Source: Nostoc sp. UCD121
Lineage (GTDB): Bacteria; Cyanobacteriota; Cyanobacteriia; Cyanobacteriales; Nostocaceae
NCBI RefSeq assembly: GCF_014222285.1
Contig: NZ_JACKZS010000025.1
Location: 1 to 58,231 of the forward strand
Reading direction: 5' to 3'
DNA: 58,231 nucleotides
In this document: positions 8,941 through 17,727 of the stretch, one piece after another
How positions within the stretch are numbered: the stretch's first letter is position 1
How the letters are laid out: the number at the start of each line of letters is the position of its first letter
Notes under the pieces: generated by a model
Seen by the model: only the letters and a program-made list of their open reading frames with translations
Database searches by the model: none
Told to the model about the DNA's origin: nothing
Position numbers and translations under genes: made by a program

Positions 8941-9135
8941 GTGGCTAGAGCTAGTACAGCGATTGGTGTCAGTCCAATTATTAAGGAGATTGTGCAAAAA
9001 CAGGTACATTCGACACGTTTAACACTGAAAGAAGTGATTCTTATGGGAATGTTAGCTATTGATAAACTAGACGATCAAGGTCGTCAAGAGCTAGCCGATC
9101 GAGTTCACCAAATGCAGGTGAATGGAGAAATTTAA
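8941..9135 (+). CDS. Small hypothetical protein
   Basis: This 64-codon frame starts with GTG. The product is mostly helical and charged in its second half (KLDDQGRQELADRVHQM) with no membrane span, and I do not recognise it. The first half (ASTAIGVSPIIKEIVQKQVH) could be a short DNA-binding helix pair, but there is no firm motif. It lies beside decayed methyltransferase and toxin remnants, so it may be a leftover of the same accessory segment or a functional small gene. There is no clear ribosome site; the upstream sequence is AT-rich. Confidence 0.45.
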   Translation: MARASTAIGVSPIIKEIVQKQVHSTRLTLKEVILMGMLAIDKLDDQGRQELADRVHQMQVNGEI

Positions 9136-9208
9136 GTGAGTAGTTATGAGTTAGGAGTTATAAATTTTAACTCCTCAGTCCTGACTCTTTACTTAATTTG
9201 ATTATTGA

Positions 9209-9547
9209 CTAAAACGTATAACGACTTCCCATTACATAATCTTCGTTAATTTCAAAACAAATCTATTGGTGTTGCAGAGTCTGTGCAACAAAACCAGTTG
9301 TGTTAGAACCTGCAAATGGATATAAAACCATATTCCCTTCATCAGTTAACAATTTGATGAAGAATTTAGCAAACCCTTGAGGAAAACGAGCTGATAGGGT
9401 CTAATTTTTGCTGCTTTGCAGTGTCGTAAATAAGTACTATTCGATTCAGTATTAGCAATTCTAGCAAATTTGGTGGGATTGCACCCTGATTATCCTTTTG
9501 GGATTTATGAGAAATATTATGTCTAACAAGACATAACACATTTAAGA
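9209..9547 (-). pseudogene. Degraded DNA methyltransferase (C-terminal part)
   Basis: Reading the minus strand in all frames recovers the end of a site-specific DNA methyltransferase of the N4/N6-adenine/cytosine class. From about 9547 one frame gives SHKSQKDNQGAIPPNLL, the next frame gives ANTESNSTYLRHCKAAKIRP, and a third gives ARFPQGFAKFFIKLLTDEG, then YPFAGSNTTGFVA (SAM-binding motif I, normally DPFxGSxTT), then a TAG where the family has Trp, then ICFEINEDYVMGSRYTF and the true stop at 9209-9211. At least two frameshifts and one nonsense codon are present and the N-terminal half is missing, so it cannot encode an enzyme. It is the footprint of a lost restriction-modification or orphan methylase gene. 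Confidence 0.8.
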
Positions 9548-9805
9548 TTATGTCAGTTTCAGCGCTTGAAGAATCACTGTATTAAACTGCTGAATTTGAC
9601 TTTCTCCTAATTTACCTATCCTTCTGGGGATTAGTCTACGCTCTATGGTAGTTATTCGAGTAACCCTAACTTTAGAAGCAACCCGTAATCCAGTACTAGT
9701 AAAATCTGGATCTAAAGGTTCTAAGATGAACTCTTCTGGACTCAAACTACTTATATTTTGAGATGAAATAAAACATAAAGTGACATCATCGCCTATAGTG
9801 CCTAT
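9548..9805 (-). pseudogene. C-terminal remnant of a MazF/PemK-type toxin
   Basis: The open stretch between an in-frame TAG (9806-9808) and the stop at 9548-9550 encodes IGDDVTLCFISSQ, then FILEPLDPDFTSTGL, VASKVRVTRITTIERR and RRIGKLGESQIQQF. This is the second half of a MazF/PemK endoribonuclease as found in cyanobacteria. The first 40-50 residues, which carry the conserved Arg-Pro strand, are absent upstream in every frame, and no antitoxin gene precedes it. Translation could begin only at a TTG at 9745, giving 65 aa without the catalytic core. The fragment ends exactly where the methyltransferase remnant begins, so both probably decayed from one accessory block. Confidence 0.72.
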
Positions 9806-9872
9806 CTATAAAACTAAACCAGTTTTCTATACTTTAGAGTTCCCAAAAAAGTATAAAAAGTAATCAAAAATG

Positions 9873-9903
9873 AAAAAATCCCCCACCTTGCAGCAGGGGA
9901 TTT
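9873..9903 (-). terminator. Rho-independent terminator of psaAB
   Basis: On the minus strand AAATCCCC, an 11-base central part and GGGGGATTTTTT form a GC stem followed by a T run, 32 bp after the psaB stop. Confidence 0.85.
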
Positions 9904-9934
9904 AAATTACTTATCTACAAAACTAGCAGCCGAA

Positions 9935-12166
9935 TTAACCGAACTTACCAGCAGTAGAAGCAATCAAGAATGCAGCGTAAGTCAAGACATAGCCAACAGT
10001 GAAGTGAGCTAGACCAACTACACGACCTTGAACGATAGAGAGAGCAACGGGCTTGTCTTTCCAGCGAACTAGGTTAGCTAGAGGAGTGCGTTCGTGTGCC
10101 CAAACAAGGGTTTCAATCAACTCTTGCCAGTAACCTCTCCAGGAGATTAAGAACATGAAGCCAGTAGCCCAAACTAGGTGTCCAAACAAGAACATCCAAG
10201 CCCAGACAGACAGGTTATTCACGCCGTAAGGGTTGTAACCGTTAATCAACTGAGCAGAGTTAGCCCAGAGGTAATCGCGGAACCAGCCCATGAGATATGT
10301 AGAGTTCTCATTAAACTGAGCTACGTTGCCTTGCCAAATACCTAGATGTTTCCAATGCCAGTAGAACGTAACCCAACCAAGGGTGTTAAGCATCCAGAAT
10401 GTAGCGAGGTAGAAGGAATCCCATGCTGAGATATCGCAAGTACCGCCACGACCGGGACCGTCACAAGGGAAGGCATAGCCGAAGTCCTTTTTATCGGGCA
10501 TCAGCTTAGAACCACGGGCATCCAAAGCACCTTTGACCAAGATCAAGGTGGTGGTGTGCAGACCCAAAGCGATCGCATGGTGTACCAAGAAGTCGCCAGG
10601 GCCAATTGTCAAGAATAAGGAGTTAGTACCAGCATTGATGGCATCTAACCAGCCTGGTAACCAGACGTTAGCGTAGTTGGGCCATGCTGTATTGGCAATA
10701 CTATCTGGGTTAGACAACAAAGTATCTAAGCCGTACAGTACTTTACCATGAGCAGCTTGGACGAACTGGGCAAACACTGGCTCAATCAGGATTTGCTTTT
10801 CAGGAGTACCGAAAGCAACGACTACGTCGTTGTGGACGTACAAGCTGAGGGTATGGAAGCCTAAGAAAAGAGATACCCAGCTAAGGTGGGAGATAATCGC
10901 TTCTTTGTGCTTCAATACGCGCTCAAGGACGTTGCCCTTGTTTTGTTCTGGATCGTAATCACGTACCCAGAATATAGCTCCGTGAGCAAAAGCACCAAGG
11001 ATCAGGAAACCAGCAATGTATTGATGGTGCGTGTACAGCGCTGCCTGAGTTGTGTAGTCCTTAGCAATAAATGCATAAGGAGGCATGGCGTACATGTGCT
11101 GTGCCACCAAAGAGGTGATGGTTCCTAGAGCAGCTAGGTGAATACCTAACTGGAAGTGCAGTGAATTGTTATAGGTGTCGTACAACCCTTGGTGAGGCAG
11201 GTTGAACTGACCTTCGCTCTTGCTACCAGGTACTAAACCGGATTTGGAGTTCAGCATTTCTTTGATGCTGTGACCAATTCCGAAGTTAGTCCGGTACTGG
11301 TGTCCGGCAACTATAAAGATAACTGCGATCGCTAAGTGGTGATGAGCTATGTCAGTCAGCCACAAAGCTTCTGTCTGAGGATGGAAACCACCCAAGAAAG
11401 TCAGAATTGCAGTTCCTGCACCTTGAGATGTGCTGAATATATGCCCAGGAGTGTCAGGGTTTTGAGCGTAAACGCCCCAGTTACCGGTGAAGAATGGTGT
11501 CAAACCTGCTGGGTGGGGTGGTGTGTTGAGGAAGTTATCCCAACCTACGTGCTGCCCGCGAGCTTCGGGGATAGCAACGTGAATTAAGTGACCAGCCCAA
11601 GCCAAAGAACTAACACCAAACAAACCTGCTAAGTGGTGGTTTAGGCGATGTTCAGCACTCTTAAACCATGCCAAGCTAGGACGGTACTTGGGTTGCAAGT
11701 GCAGCCAGCCAGCAAATAAGAGGACAGCCGCGAACAATAACAGACCAACTGAACCGGTGTACAGTTCACTGTTTGTCCGCATACCGATGGTGTACCACCA
11801 GTGGTAAACACCAGAGTAAGCAATATTTACCGGATTACTAGCGCCAGCTTGGGTAAAAGCTTCGATCGCTGGTTTACCAAAGTGGGGATCCCAAATCGCA
11901 TGGGCGATGGGACGGATATGAAGGGGATCTTTAATCCACTGTTCAAAGTTACCTTGCCAGGCTACGTGGAACAGGAGGCTGGATGCCCACAGGAAGATGA
12001 TTGCCAAGTGACCGAAGTGAGTTGCGAAAATCTTTTGGTAAAGATTTTCTTCCGTCATGCCATCATGGGTTTCAAAATCGTTGCCTGTAGCGATCGCATA
12101 CCATATCCGACGAGTCGTCGGGTCCTGTGCGAGATCCTGGCTAAATTTCGGAAATTTCGTCGCCAT
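9935..12166 (-). CDS. psaB: Photosystem I core protein PsaB (A2)
   Basis: PsaB is one of the two large chlorophyll-binding subunits of the photosystem I heterodimer in the thylakoid membrane. At 743 aa it is normal length. The Fx iron-sulfur ligand loop [15 protein letters not shown] is intact with both cysteines, and the many conserved His-rich helices (for example [20 protein letters not shown]) are present. It lies 119 bp downstream of psaA on the same strand, the usual psaA-psaB operon order. The ribosome site is weak (about ten bases before ATG there is only AAACCT), so translation may lean on psaA coupling or high mRNA level. Confidence 0.99.
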   Translation of the reverse strand: MATKFPKFSQDLAQDPTTRRIWYAIATGNDFETHDGMTEENLYQKIFATHFGHLAIIFLWASSLLFHVAWQGNFEQWIKDPLHIRPIAHAIWDPHFGKPAIEAFTQAGASNPVNIAYSGVYHWWYTIGMRTNSELYTGSVGLLLFAAVLLFAGWLHLQPKYRPSLAWFKSAEHRLNHHLAGLFGVSSLAWAGHLIHVAIPEARGQHVGWDNFLNTPPHPAGLTPFFTGNWGVYAQNPDTPGHIFSTSQGAGTAILTFLGGFHPQTEALWLTDIAHHHLAIAVIFIVAGHQYRTNFGIGHSIKEMLNSKSGLVPGSKSEGQFNLPHQGLYDTYNNSLHFQLGIHLAALGTITSLVAQHMYAMPPYAFIAKDYTTQAALYTHHQYIAGFLILGAFAHGAIFWVRDYDPEQNKGNVLERVLKHKEAIISHLSWVSLFLGFHTLSLYVHNDVVVAFGTPEKQILIEPVFAQFVQAAHGKVLYGLDTLLSNPDSIANTAWPNYANVWLPGWLDAINAGTNSLFLTIGPGDFLVHHAIALGLHTTTLILVKGALDARGSKLMPDKKDFGYAFPCDGPGRGGTCDISAWDSFYLATFWMLNTLGWVTFYWHWKHLGIWQGNVAQFNENSTYLMGWFRDYLWANSAQLINGYNPYGVNNLSVWAWMFLFGHLVWATGFMFLISWRGYWQELIETLVWAHERTPLANLVRWKDKPVALSIVQGRVVGLAHFTVGYVLTYAAFLIASTAGKFG

Positions 12167-12211
12167 AGGTTTAATAAATCCTCTGACCTTTAGCCATCAA
12201 GTATCAGTTCA

Positions 12212-12274
12212 ATTTTGGATTCTAGATTTTGGATTTTGGATTGAATCTAAAATCTAAAATCCAAAATCCAAAAT
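12212..12274. repeat. STRR-built inverted repeat between psaA and psaB
   Basis: Heptamer units ATTTTGG/ATTCTAG on the left (12212-12242) are mirrored by AATCTAA/AATCCAA units on the right (12244-12274). The result is a near-perfect hairpin with arms of about 31 bp and only a few mismatches. It occupies most of the psaA-psaB gap. Confidence 0.75.
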
Positions 12275-12285
12275 TTTGCTGATTG

Positions 12286-14544
12286 CTACCCTACTGAAAG
12301 GATGTGTGCATGGAAGAACGCCCAAGTTGTGGCAATTCCTCCCAAGAGGTAGTGAGCTACCCCTACAGCCCGACCCTGAATAATACTCAGAGCGCGAGGC
12401 TGAATTGCTGGAGCTACCTTCAGTTTGTTATGCGCCCAAACAATGGACTCAATCAGTTCTTGCCAGTAGCCGCGACCACTGAACAGGAACATCAAGCTGA
12501 ATGCCCAAACAAAGTGAGCGCCTAAGAAGAGTAGACCATAAGCAGATAGCGCGCTGCCATAGGAATTGATGACTTGTGTAGCTTGTGCCCACAAGAAGTC
12601 TCGCAACCAACCGTTAATGGTGATGGCGCTTTGGGCAAAGTTACCACCAGTGATGTGAGTCACAGCACCATCTGCATCTACGGTTCCCCAGACATCTGAT
12701 TGCATCTTCCAGCTGAAGTGGAAAATTGCAATGGATATTGTGTTGTACATCCAGAAAAGTCCGAGGAACACATGATCCCAACCAGATACTTGACAAGTAC
12801 CGCCACGACCAGGACCATCGCAGGGGAAGCGGAAGCCCAGGTTTGCTTTGTCTGGAATCAGACGAGAGCTACGGGCAAACAGCACACCTTTGAGCAGAAT
12901 TAGGACAGTAACGTGGATTTGGAATGCGTGAATATGGTGGATTAAGAAGTCCGCCGTACCCAAAGCAATAGGCATCATCGCTACTTTACCGCCTACAGCC
13001 AAAATCCCACCACCGAAAGCATAGCTAACGGGTTCTAGAGCGTTGGGGGCAGTGCCACCAGGAGCTAGGGTGTGGATGTTTTGTACCCACTGGGCAAACA
13101 CTGGCTGCAATTGAATTGCAGTATCAGAGAACATGTCTTGGGGACGGCCCAAGGCACGCATTGTATCGTTGTGGATGTAAAGTCCAAAGCTATGGAAGCC
13201 GAGGAAGATACACACCCAGTTAAGGTGAGAAATAATCGCATCTCGGTGACGAAGCACCCGATCCAGTAAGTTGTTTTGGTTCACAACCGGATCGTAATCC
13301 CGCACCATGAAGATGGCAGCGTGAGCCGCACCGCCGACTATACAGAATGCACCAATCCACATGTGGTGGGTGAAAATGCACAACTGTGTAGCATAATCAG
13401 TTGCCAAATATGGATAGGGAGGCATCGCGTACATGTGATGCGCGACGATGATGGTCAGCGAACCCAAGAAGGCTAGGTTAGTAGCCAACTGAGCGTGCCA
13501 AGATGTGGTCAGGTTTTCGTAGAGACCTTTGTGACCTTCACCAGTGAAAGGACCTTTATGGTTTTCCAGGATCTCTTTAATGCTGTGACCAATACCCCAG
13601 TTGGTACGGTACTGATGACCAGCAATGATAAAGACAACTGCGATCGCTAAGTGGTGATGAGCAATGTCAGTCATCCACAAGCCGCCTGTTACTGGGTTTA
13701 GACCGCCCTTGAAGGTCAGGAAGTCAGCATACTGACCCCAGTTCAAGGTGAAGAAAGGTGCTAAACCAGCAGCAAAGCTGGGATACAGCTCGGTCAACAA
13801 GTCTTTGTTCAAGATGAACTCGTGGGGCAAGGGTATGTCTTTAAGAGCAACGCCTGCATCCAAAAGCTTGTTGGTCGGTGCGGATACGTGGATTATGTGA
13901 CCTGCCCATCCCAAGGAACCACAACCTAGCAATATTTGCAAGTGGTGATTCAGCATTGACTCCACATTCTGGAACCATTCCAGTTTAGGAGCGCGTTTGT
14001 GGTAATGGAACCAGCCGGCAAATAGTAATAAGCCTGCTAATACCAAGCCACCGATCGCAGTAACGTAAAGCTGGAAGGAGTTTGTGATCCCCCAACCACG
14101 CCATACTTGGAACAAACCGGAGGTGATTTGAATACCGTGGAAACCACCGCCAACATCACCGTTTAAAATGTCTTGCCCGACAATGGGCCAAACGACTTGA
14201 GCACTAGGCTTAACGTTTAACGGGTCACTTAGCCAAGCTTCGTAGTTAGAGAACTTCGCGCCGTGGAAAATCATCCCGCTCAACCAAACCATCACTACGG
14301 CTAGGTGGCCGAAGTGGGCTGAGAATATCTTGCGGGATATGTCTTCTAAATCGCTTGTATGTGTATCAAAATCATGGGCGAGTGCGTGCAGGTTCCAAAT
14401 CCATGTGGTGGTTTTGGGACCTCTGGCTAAGGATCTGTCAAAGTGTCCAGGTTTCGCCCATTTCTCGAATGAGGTTGGAACTGGATCGTTATCGACGATG
14501 ATTCTTGCCTTCTTTTCCTCTCGCTCCGGAGGACTTATTGTCAT
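12286..14544 (-). CDS. psaA: Photosystem I core protein PsaA (A1)
   Basis: PsaA pairs with PsaB to bind P700, the A0 and A1 electron acceptors and the Fx cluster. At 752 aa it is normal length. The Fx loop [15 protein letters not shown] is present, as are [20 protein letters not shown] and the C-terminal [15 protein letters not shown]. The start is secure: GAGAGGAGGTCAAATG gives a strong Shine-Dalgarno five bases before ATG, in contrast with psaB. A gap of more than 500 bp precedes it, where the light-regulated psaA promoter should lie. Confidence 0.99.
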   Translation of the reverse strand: MTISPPEREEKKARIIVDNDPVPTSFEKWAKPGHFDRSLARGPKTTTWIWNLHALAHDFDTHTSDLEDISRKIFSAHFGHLAVVMVWLSGMIFHGAKFSNYEAWLSDPLNVKPSAQVVWPIVGQDILNGDVGGGFHGIQITSGLFQVWRGWGITNSFQLYVTAIGGLVLAGLLLFAGWFHYHKRAPKLEWFQNVESMLNHHLQILLGCGSLGWAGHIIHVSAPTNKLLDAGVALKDIPLPHEFILNKDLLTELYPSFAAGLAPFFTLNWGQYADFLTFKGGLNPVTGGLWMTDIAHHHLAIAVVFIIAGHQYRTNWGIGHSIKEILENHKGPFTGEGHKGLYENLTTSWHAQLATNLAFLGSLTIIVAHHMYAMPPYPYLATDYATQLCIFTHHMWIGAFCIVGGAAHAAIFMVRDYDPVVNQNNLLDRVLRHRDAIISHLNWVCIFLGFHSFGLYIHNDTMRALGRPQDMFSDTAIQLQPVFAQWVQNIHTLAPGGTAPNALEPVSYAFGGGILAVGGKVAMMPIALGTADFLIHHIHAFQIHVTVLILLKGVLFARSSRLIPDKANLGFRFPCDGPGRGGTCQVSGWDHVFLGLFWMYNTISIAIFHFSWKMQSDVWGTVDADGAVTHITGGNFAQSAITINGWLRDFLWAQATQVINSYGSALSAYGLLFLGAHFVWAFSLMFLFSGRGYWQELIESIVWAHNKLKVAPAIQPRALSIIQGRAVGVAHYLLGGIATTWAFFHAHILSVG

Positions 14545-15082
14545 TTGACCTCCTCTCTTGATAAGGAATGAGGAATCATGAATACCACAAAGTGAACCAT
14601 TACCGCATACTCAGAATTTTACTGAAGCCGCGATGAAGACCCTATGTGGAGAGTTGTTTCTCGTTGAATTATAGAGTCTTCACCTGCACTTTGTTGGAGA
14701 TATTTTAACAATAATTCAAACTTGGTGGAATATTGCTGAAATTACCGTCTTATCTGCCTTTTAACTTCAAACTATTTGTCTAAAAGTCAATAGATTAACC
14801 ATTTTAATTTACAAAGAATAACAATTCGTAAGTTTTATGATTTTGCTGTATACACTCGATTTCCAGCTTTTAATGCTATTGCTCATGAACATTTGTGTCA
14901 TATTTCCATTGTTGTAAGTAAAAAGCTGTAAAAAGTATGACTCGTTTTAACATTTACTGAAATAGACACAGAAAAGCTTAGGGAATGGAAGGTAGATTTA
15001 CCTTTTGGGCTATAGTGCCAGATGGACAGTTTGAGCGAAAATAATCTGTGCAATTGTCGAAGACTATCACTGGGTGCAACGC
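14545..15082. other. Divergent psaA / lipoprotein intergenic region
   Basis: About 540 AT-rich bases separate psaA from the divergent lipoprotein gene and must contain both promoters. I looked for paired TTACA-type (HLR1, RpaB) boxes. Loose TGTAA pairs near 14914-14937 have the wrong spacing, so no site is called. No small gene was seen. Confidence 0.5.
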
Positions 15083-16732
15083 ATGAACTCGTGGCAGAAA
15101 AGGGTGTTAGAGAAGCTCCTCCCTGAGAGGTTCCCGATTCTTAGGTGGATAATGACATTGGTACTGGTATTAAGCTTGACCAGTTGCGGCGAGAAGGCTG
15201 ATAGCCAGGAAGTATCTACTGGTTATAGAGAAAACCCTCCACAGATTTCTCAAATTTCAAAGCAATTTTCGGAAGTTTCTCCGCCATCTGTTATCCAAGC
15301 ACTGCGTCCAAGTTTGGAGGTGTATCAGCCACAAGTGGCAATTCTGACTCCAAGACCTGATGAAGTTTTCCAAAATAATAAAGTTACAGCCAGTTTTCAG
15401 GTTAAGGATCTACCAATATTTAAAGACCCACAATTACAACTGGGGCCACATCTCCACGTAATTCTGGATAATCAACCTTATATTCCTGTTTACGACCTGA
15501 ATCAACCTTTGGTTTTACCAGAGTTGTCTCCAGGTACTCATACTCTGCGCGTCTTTGCCTCTCGTCCTTGGCATGAAAGCTTTAAGAATGAAGGGGCTTA
15601 TGCCCAGACAACATTTCACGTTTTTACCAAAACAGACGACAATAACCCAGATTCCAAATTACCTCTGCTAACTTACAGCCGTCCTCAAAGTAGCTATGGG
15701 GCAGAGCCAATCTTACTGGACTTTTATCTCACTAACGCTCCCCTGCACCTCGTTGACAAGGAAAACACTAACGAAGGATTTAGTGATTGGCGCATCCGCG
15801 TCACAATTAATGGTGAAAGCTTTGTTTTCGATCGCTGGCAAGCAGTTTATCTTAAAGGCTTCCAAACTGGTAAAAACTGGATAAAGCTAGAATTTCTCGA
15901 TAATCAGGGAAATCCTCTCAAAAATGTCTTCAACACCACAGTCAGAGTCATTGACTACCAGCCTAAGGGTAAAGATACTTTGTCGAAAATCGTGAGGGGA
16001 GAACTCACAGCAGATGAGGTACGTGGCATTGTAGACCCGAATTATAAACTTACACCTACGCCTTCTGTTGAAAAAACACCTCAAATCCAACCGAAGCTAG
16101 AAAAGCAGCCCCTTCCTGAAACTGAAGCTCCGAAAGAATCTGAAACACAGCCAGAAGAACCAAAATTGGAAGTTCCAACGGTTGTACCATCTCCTACCTT
16201 ATCCCCGACACCATCAGAAGTACAGCCAACGGTAACGCCGACTCCAGAATCAACGCCGCTACCTGAAAAAGTTGCGCCTCAGCCAACTAAACCTAAAGTT
16301 GACGGATTTTTTAACCGTCGGGCGGGTAAGATACCTACTCCAGAAGTAACAGTTGAGCCATCTCCGAGTTTGCCACCTGCATTGCCAGAGATTATTGAGT
16401 CTCCAGCACCAGAAATAATTACGCCAACACCAGAACCACAGCCAGAGGTAACGCCAACTCCTGAATCAACGCCGTCACCCGAAAAAGTTGTGCCTCAGAC
16501 AACAAAATCTAGATTTAGCGGATATTTTAAGCGTCGAACGAGCAAGACACCTACCCCAGAAGTAACAGTTACGCCATCTCCGAGTTTGCCACCCACGCTG
16601 CCAGAGATTATTGAGTCTCCTGTACCAGAACCACAGCCAGAGGTAATACCAACTCCTGAATCAACGCCGTTACCTAAAATAAGCGCTCCCGAAGCAGAAA
16701 AACCAGAATTAAGCAAAGACACTCAACTGTAA
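15083..16732 (+). CDS. Proline-rich lipoprotein, function unknown
   Basis: The N-terminus has a basic start, a hydrophobic run (IMTLVLVLSL) and a lipobox LTSCG, so the product should be a membrane-anchored lipoprotein. Residues of about 85-180 and 195-290 look like Ig-like or beta-sandwich segments (VAILTPRPDEVFQNNKVTA; FDRWQAVYLKGFQTG). The last 220 residues are Pro/Glu/Thr/Ser-rich and contain a long repeated unit in which TPTPEVTV..PSPSLPP..LPEIIESP occurs twice around a basic FNRRAGK/FKRRTSK patch. Such tails often span or bind the cell wall. I prefer ATG 15083 over the GTG at 15074. Its 3' end overlaps the convergent glsA gene by 24 bp. Confidence 0.75.
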   Translation: MNSWQKRVLEKLLPERFPILRWIMTLVLVLSLTSCGEKADSQEVSTGYRENPPQISQISKQFSEVSPPSVIQALRPSLEVYQPQVAILTPRPDEVFQNNKVTASFQVKDLPIFKDPQLQLGPHLHVILDNQPYIPVYDLNQPLVLPELSPGTHTLRVFASRPWHESFKNEGAYAQTTFHVFTKTDDNNPDSKLPLLTYSRPQSSYGAEPILLDFYLTNAPLHLVDKENTNEGFSDWRIRVTINGESFVFDRWQAVYLKGFQTGKNWIKLEFLDNQGNPLKNVFNTTVRVIDYQPKGKDTLSKIVRGELTADEVRGIVDPNYKLTPTPSVEKTPQIQPKLEKQPLPETEAPKESETQPEEPKLEVPTVVPSPTLSPTPSEVQPTVTPTPESTPLPEKVAPQPTKPKVDGFFNRRAGKIPTPEVTVEPSPSLPPALPEIIESPAPEIITPTPEPQPEVTPTPESTPSPEKVVPQTTKSRFSGYFKRRTSKTPTPEVTVTPSPSLPPTLPEIIESPVPEPQPEVIPTPESTPLPKISAPEAEKPELSKDTQL

Positions 16733-17644
16733 ATCTTGCGCTAAACCCTCAACAAATGCGATCGCACCTACAGGATTTCCTATATCATCCAACCCAGGAC
16801 TGTAGCAAGCGATCGCTCCCTCACCTGGGACTATTGCGACAAGTCCACCACCAATCCCTGATTTCATCGGTAAACCAATTCTGACTGCAAACTCGGCAGA
16901 AGCTTCATAAAGTCCACAACTTGACATCACAGCATTGACAGTTTGGCGATTTTGTGGATTAACTAACCCACTTTCACAAGCTAGAAGTTTTCCTAACAGG
17001 GCTAAATCTTCAACCTGCCCAGAGATACAGCATATTTGTTCGTAAGTGTCAAGTGCTGTTTCAAGATTTTCTAAATAACCTGTTTCGGTAAGATAGTTTG
17101 CGATCGCTTCATTGGCTGTTGCACGTGTTAATCGCACTGAAGCCAGCATGACTTCATCTAAACTGAGTTGGCAACCTGCTAATTGGTTGAGCCATTGACA
17201 AAATAAAAAAGTGCGTTGGGTAGCATCCTTTCCTGGTAACTTATCAGCGAGGGTGATTGCCCCACTATTAATCATCGGGTTACGGGGGCGGCCGCGATCG
17301 CTAACTAATTGTTCTAAAGAATTGAAGGGTGCATCCGATGGTTCCACCCCAACCCAGCCAAAAACTGTTTCTGCGCCAAAATGTTCCAGCAGATAAAGTA
17401 GAGAGAATGTCTTAATAACGCTCATTAGCGGGAAGACACAAGCGGTATCTCCGAAGCTGATATTTTTCCCCGATTCACAGCAGACGTGAACTGCAAACCA
17501 ACCAGGATTAGCTTTTACTAATTGCGGAATGCGATCGATAACTCGTCCCTGTTTAGCCTGGATTTTAGCTTGTTCTACCCAAGCTGATAACTCCGTAGTA
17601 GTTAATTTTTCAAGTCCTTTCACAACAGATACACCCAGGTTCAA
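16709..17644 (-). CDS. glsA: Glutaminase GlsA
   Basis: This enzyme hydrolyses L-glutamine to glutamate and ammonia and belongs to the serine-dependent beta-lactamase-like glutaminases. At 311 aa it matches the E. coli type. The catalytic Ser-x-x-Lys is in FPLMSVIKTFSLL; RPRNPMINSGAI and the late GIGGGLVAIVPGEGAIACYSP are also family blocks. It is a single gene with convergent overlap into the lipoprotein gene. The short upstream gap holds only heptamer repeats and the divergent thioredoxin-NHL gene. Confidence 0.95.
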   Translation of the reverse strand: MNLGVSVVKGLEKLTTTELSAWVEQAKIQAKQGRVIDRIPQLVKANPGWFAVHVCCESGKNISFGDTACVFPLMSVIKTFSLLYLLEHFGAETVFGWVGVEPSDAPFNSLEQLVSDRGRPRNPMINSGAITLADKLPGKDATQRTFLFCQWLNQLAGCQLSLDEVMLASVRLTRATANEAIANYLTETGYLENLETALDTYEQICCISGQVEDLALLGKLLACESGLVNPQNRQTVNAVMSSCGLYEASAEFAVRIGLPMKSGIGGGLVAIVPGEGAIACYSPGLDDIGNPVGAIAFVEGLAQDLQLSVFA

Positions 17645-17684
17645 TTACGAATTACGAATTACAAATTACGAATTACGAATTACG
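17644..17684. repeat. STRR heptamer repeat (ATTACGA)n
   Basis: Six near-identical ATTACGA units fill the divergent gap between glsA and the thioredoxin-NHL gene, followed by a TTAGCGTAGCG-type palindromic repeat to about 17718. Confidence 0.75.
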
Positions 17685-17727
17685 TTAGCGTAGCGTTAGC
17701 GACGTAGGAGCGTCATTACGAACTATT

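Noticed and set aside
10886..14548. Several plus-strand frames inside psaA and psaB
   Set aside because: They are antisense to two unmistakable photosystem I genes and reflect their codon usage.
14545..15082. HLR1-like sites (RpaB) upstream of psaA
   Set aside because: TGTAA-type boxes occur, but their spacing does not match the known direct repeat.
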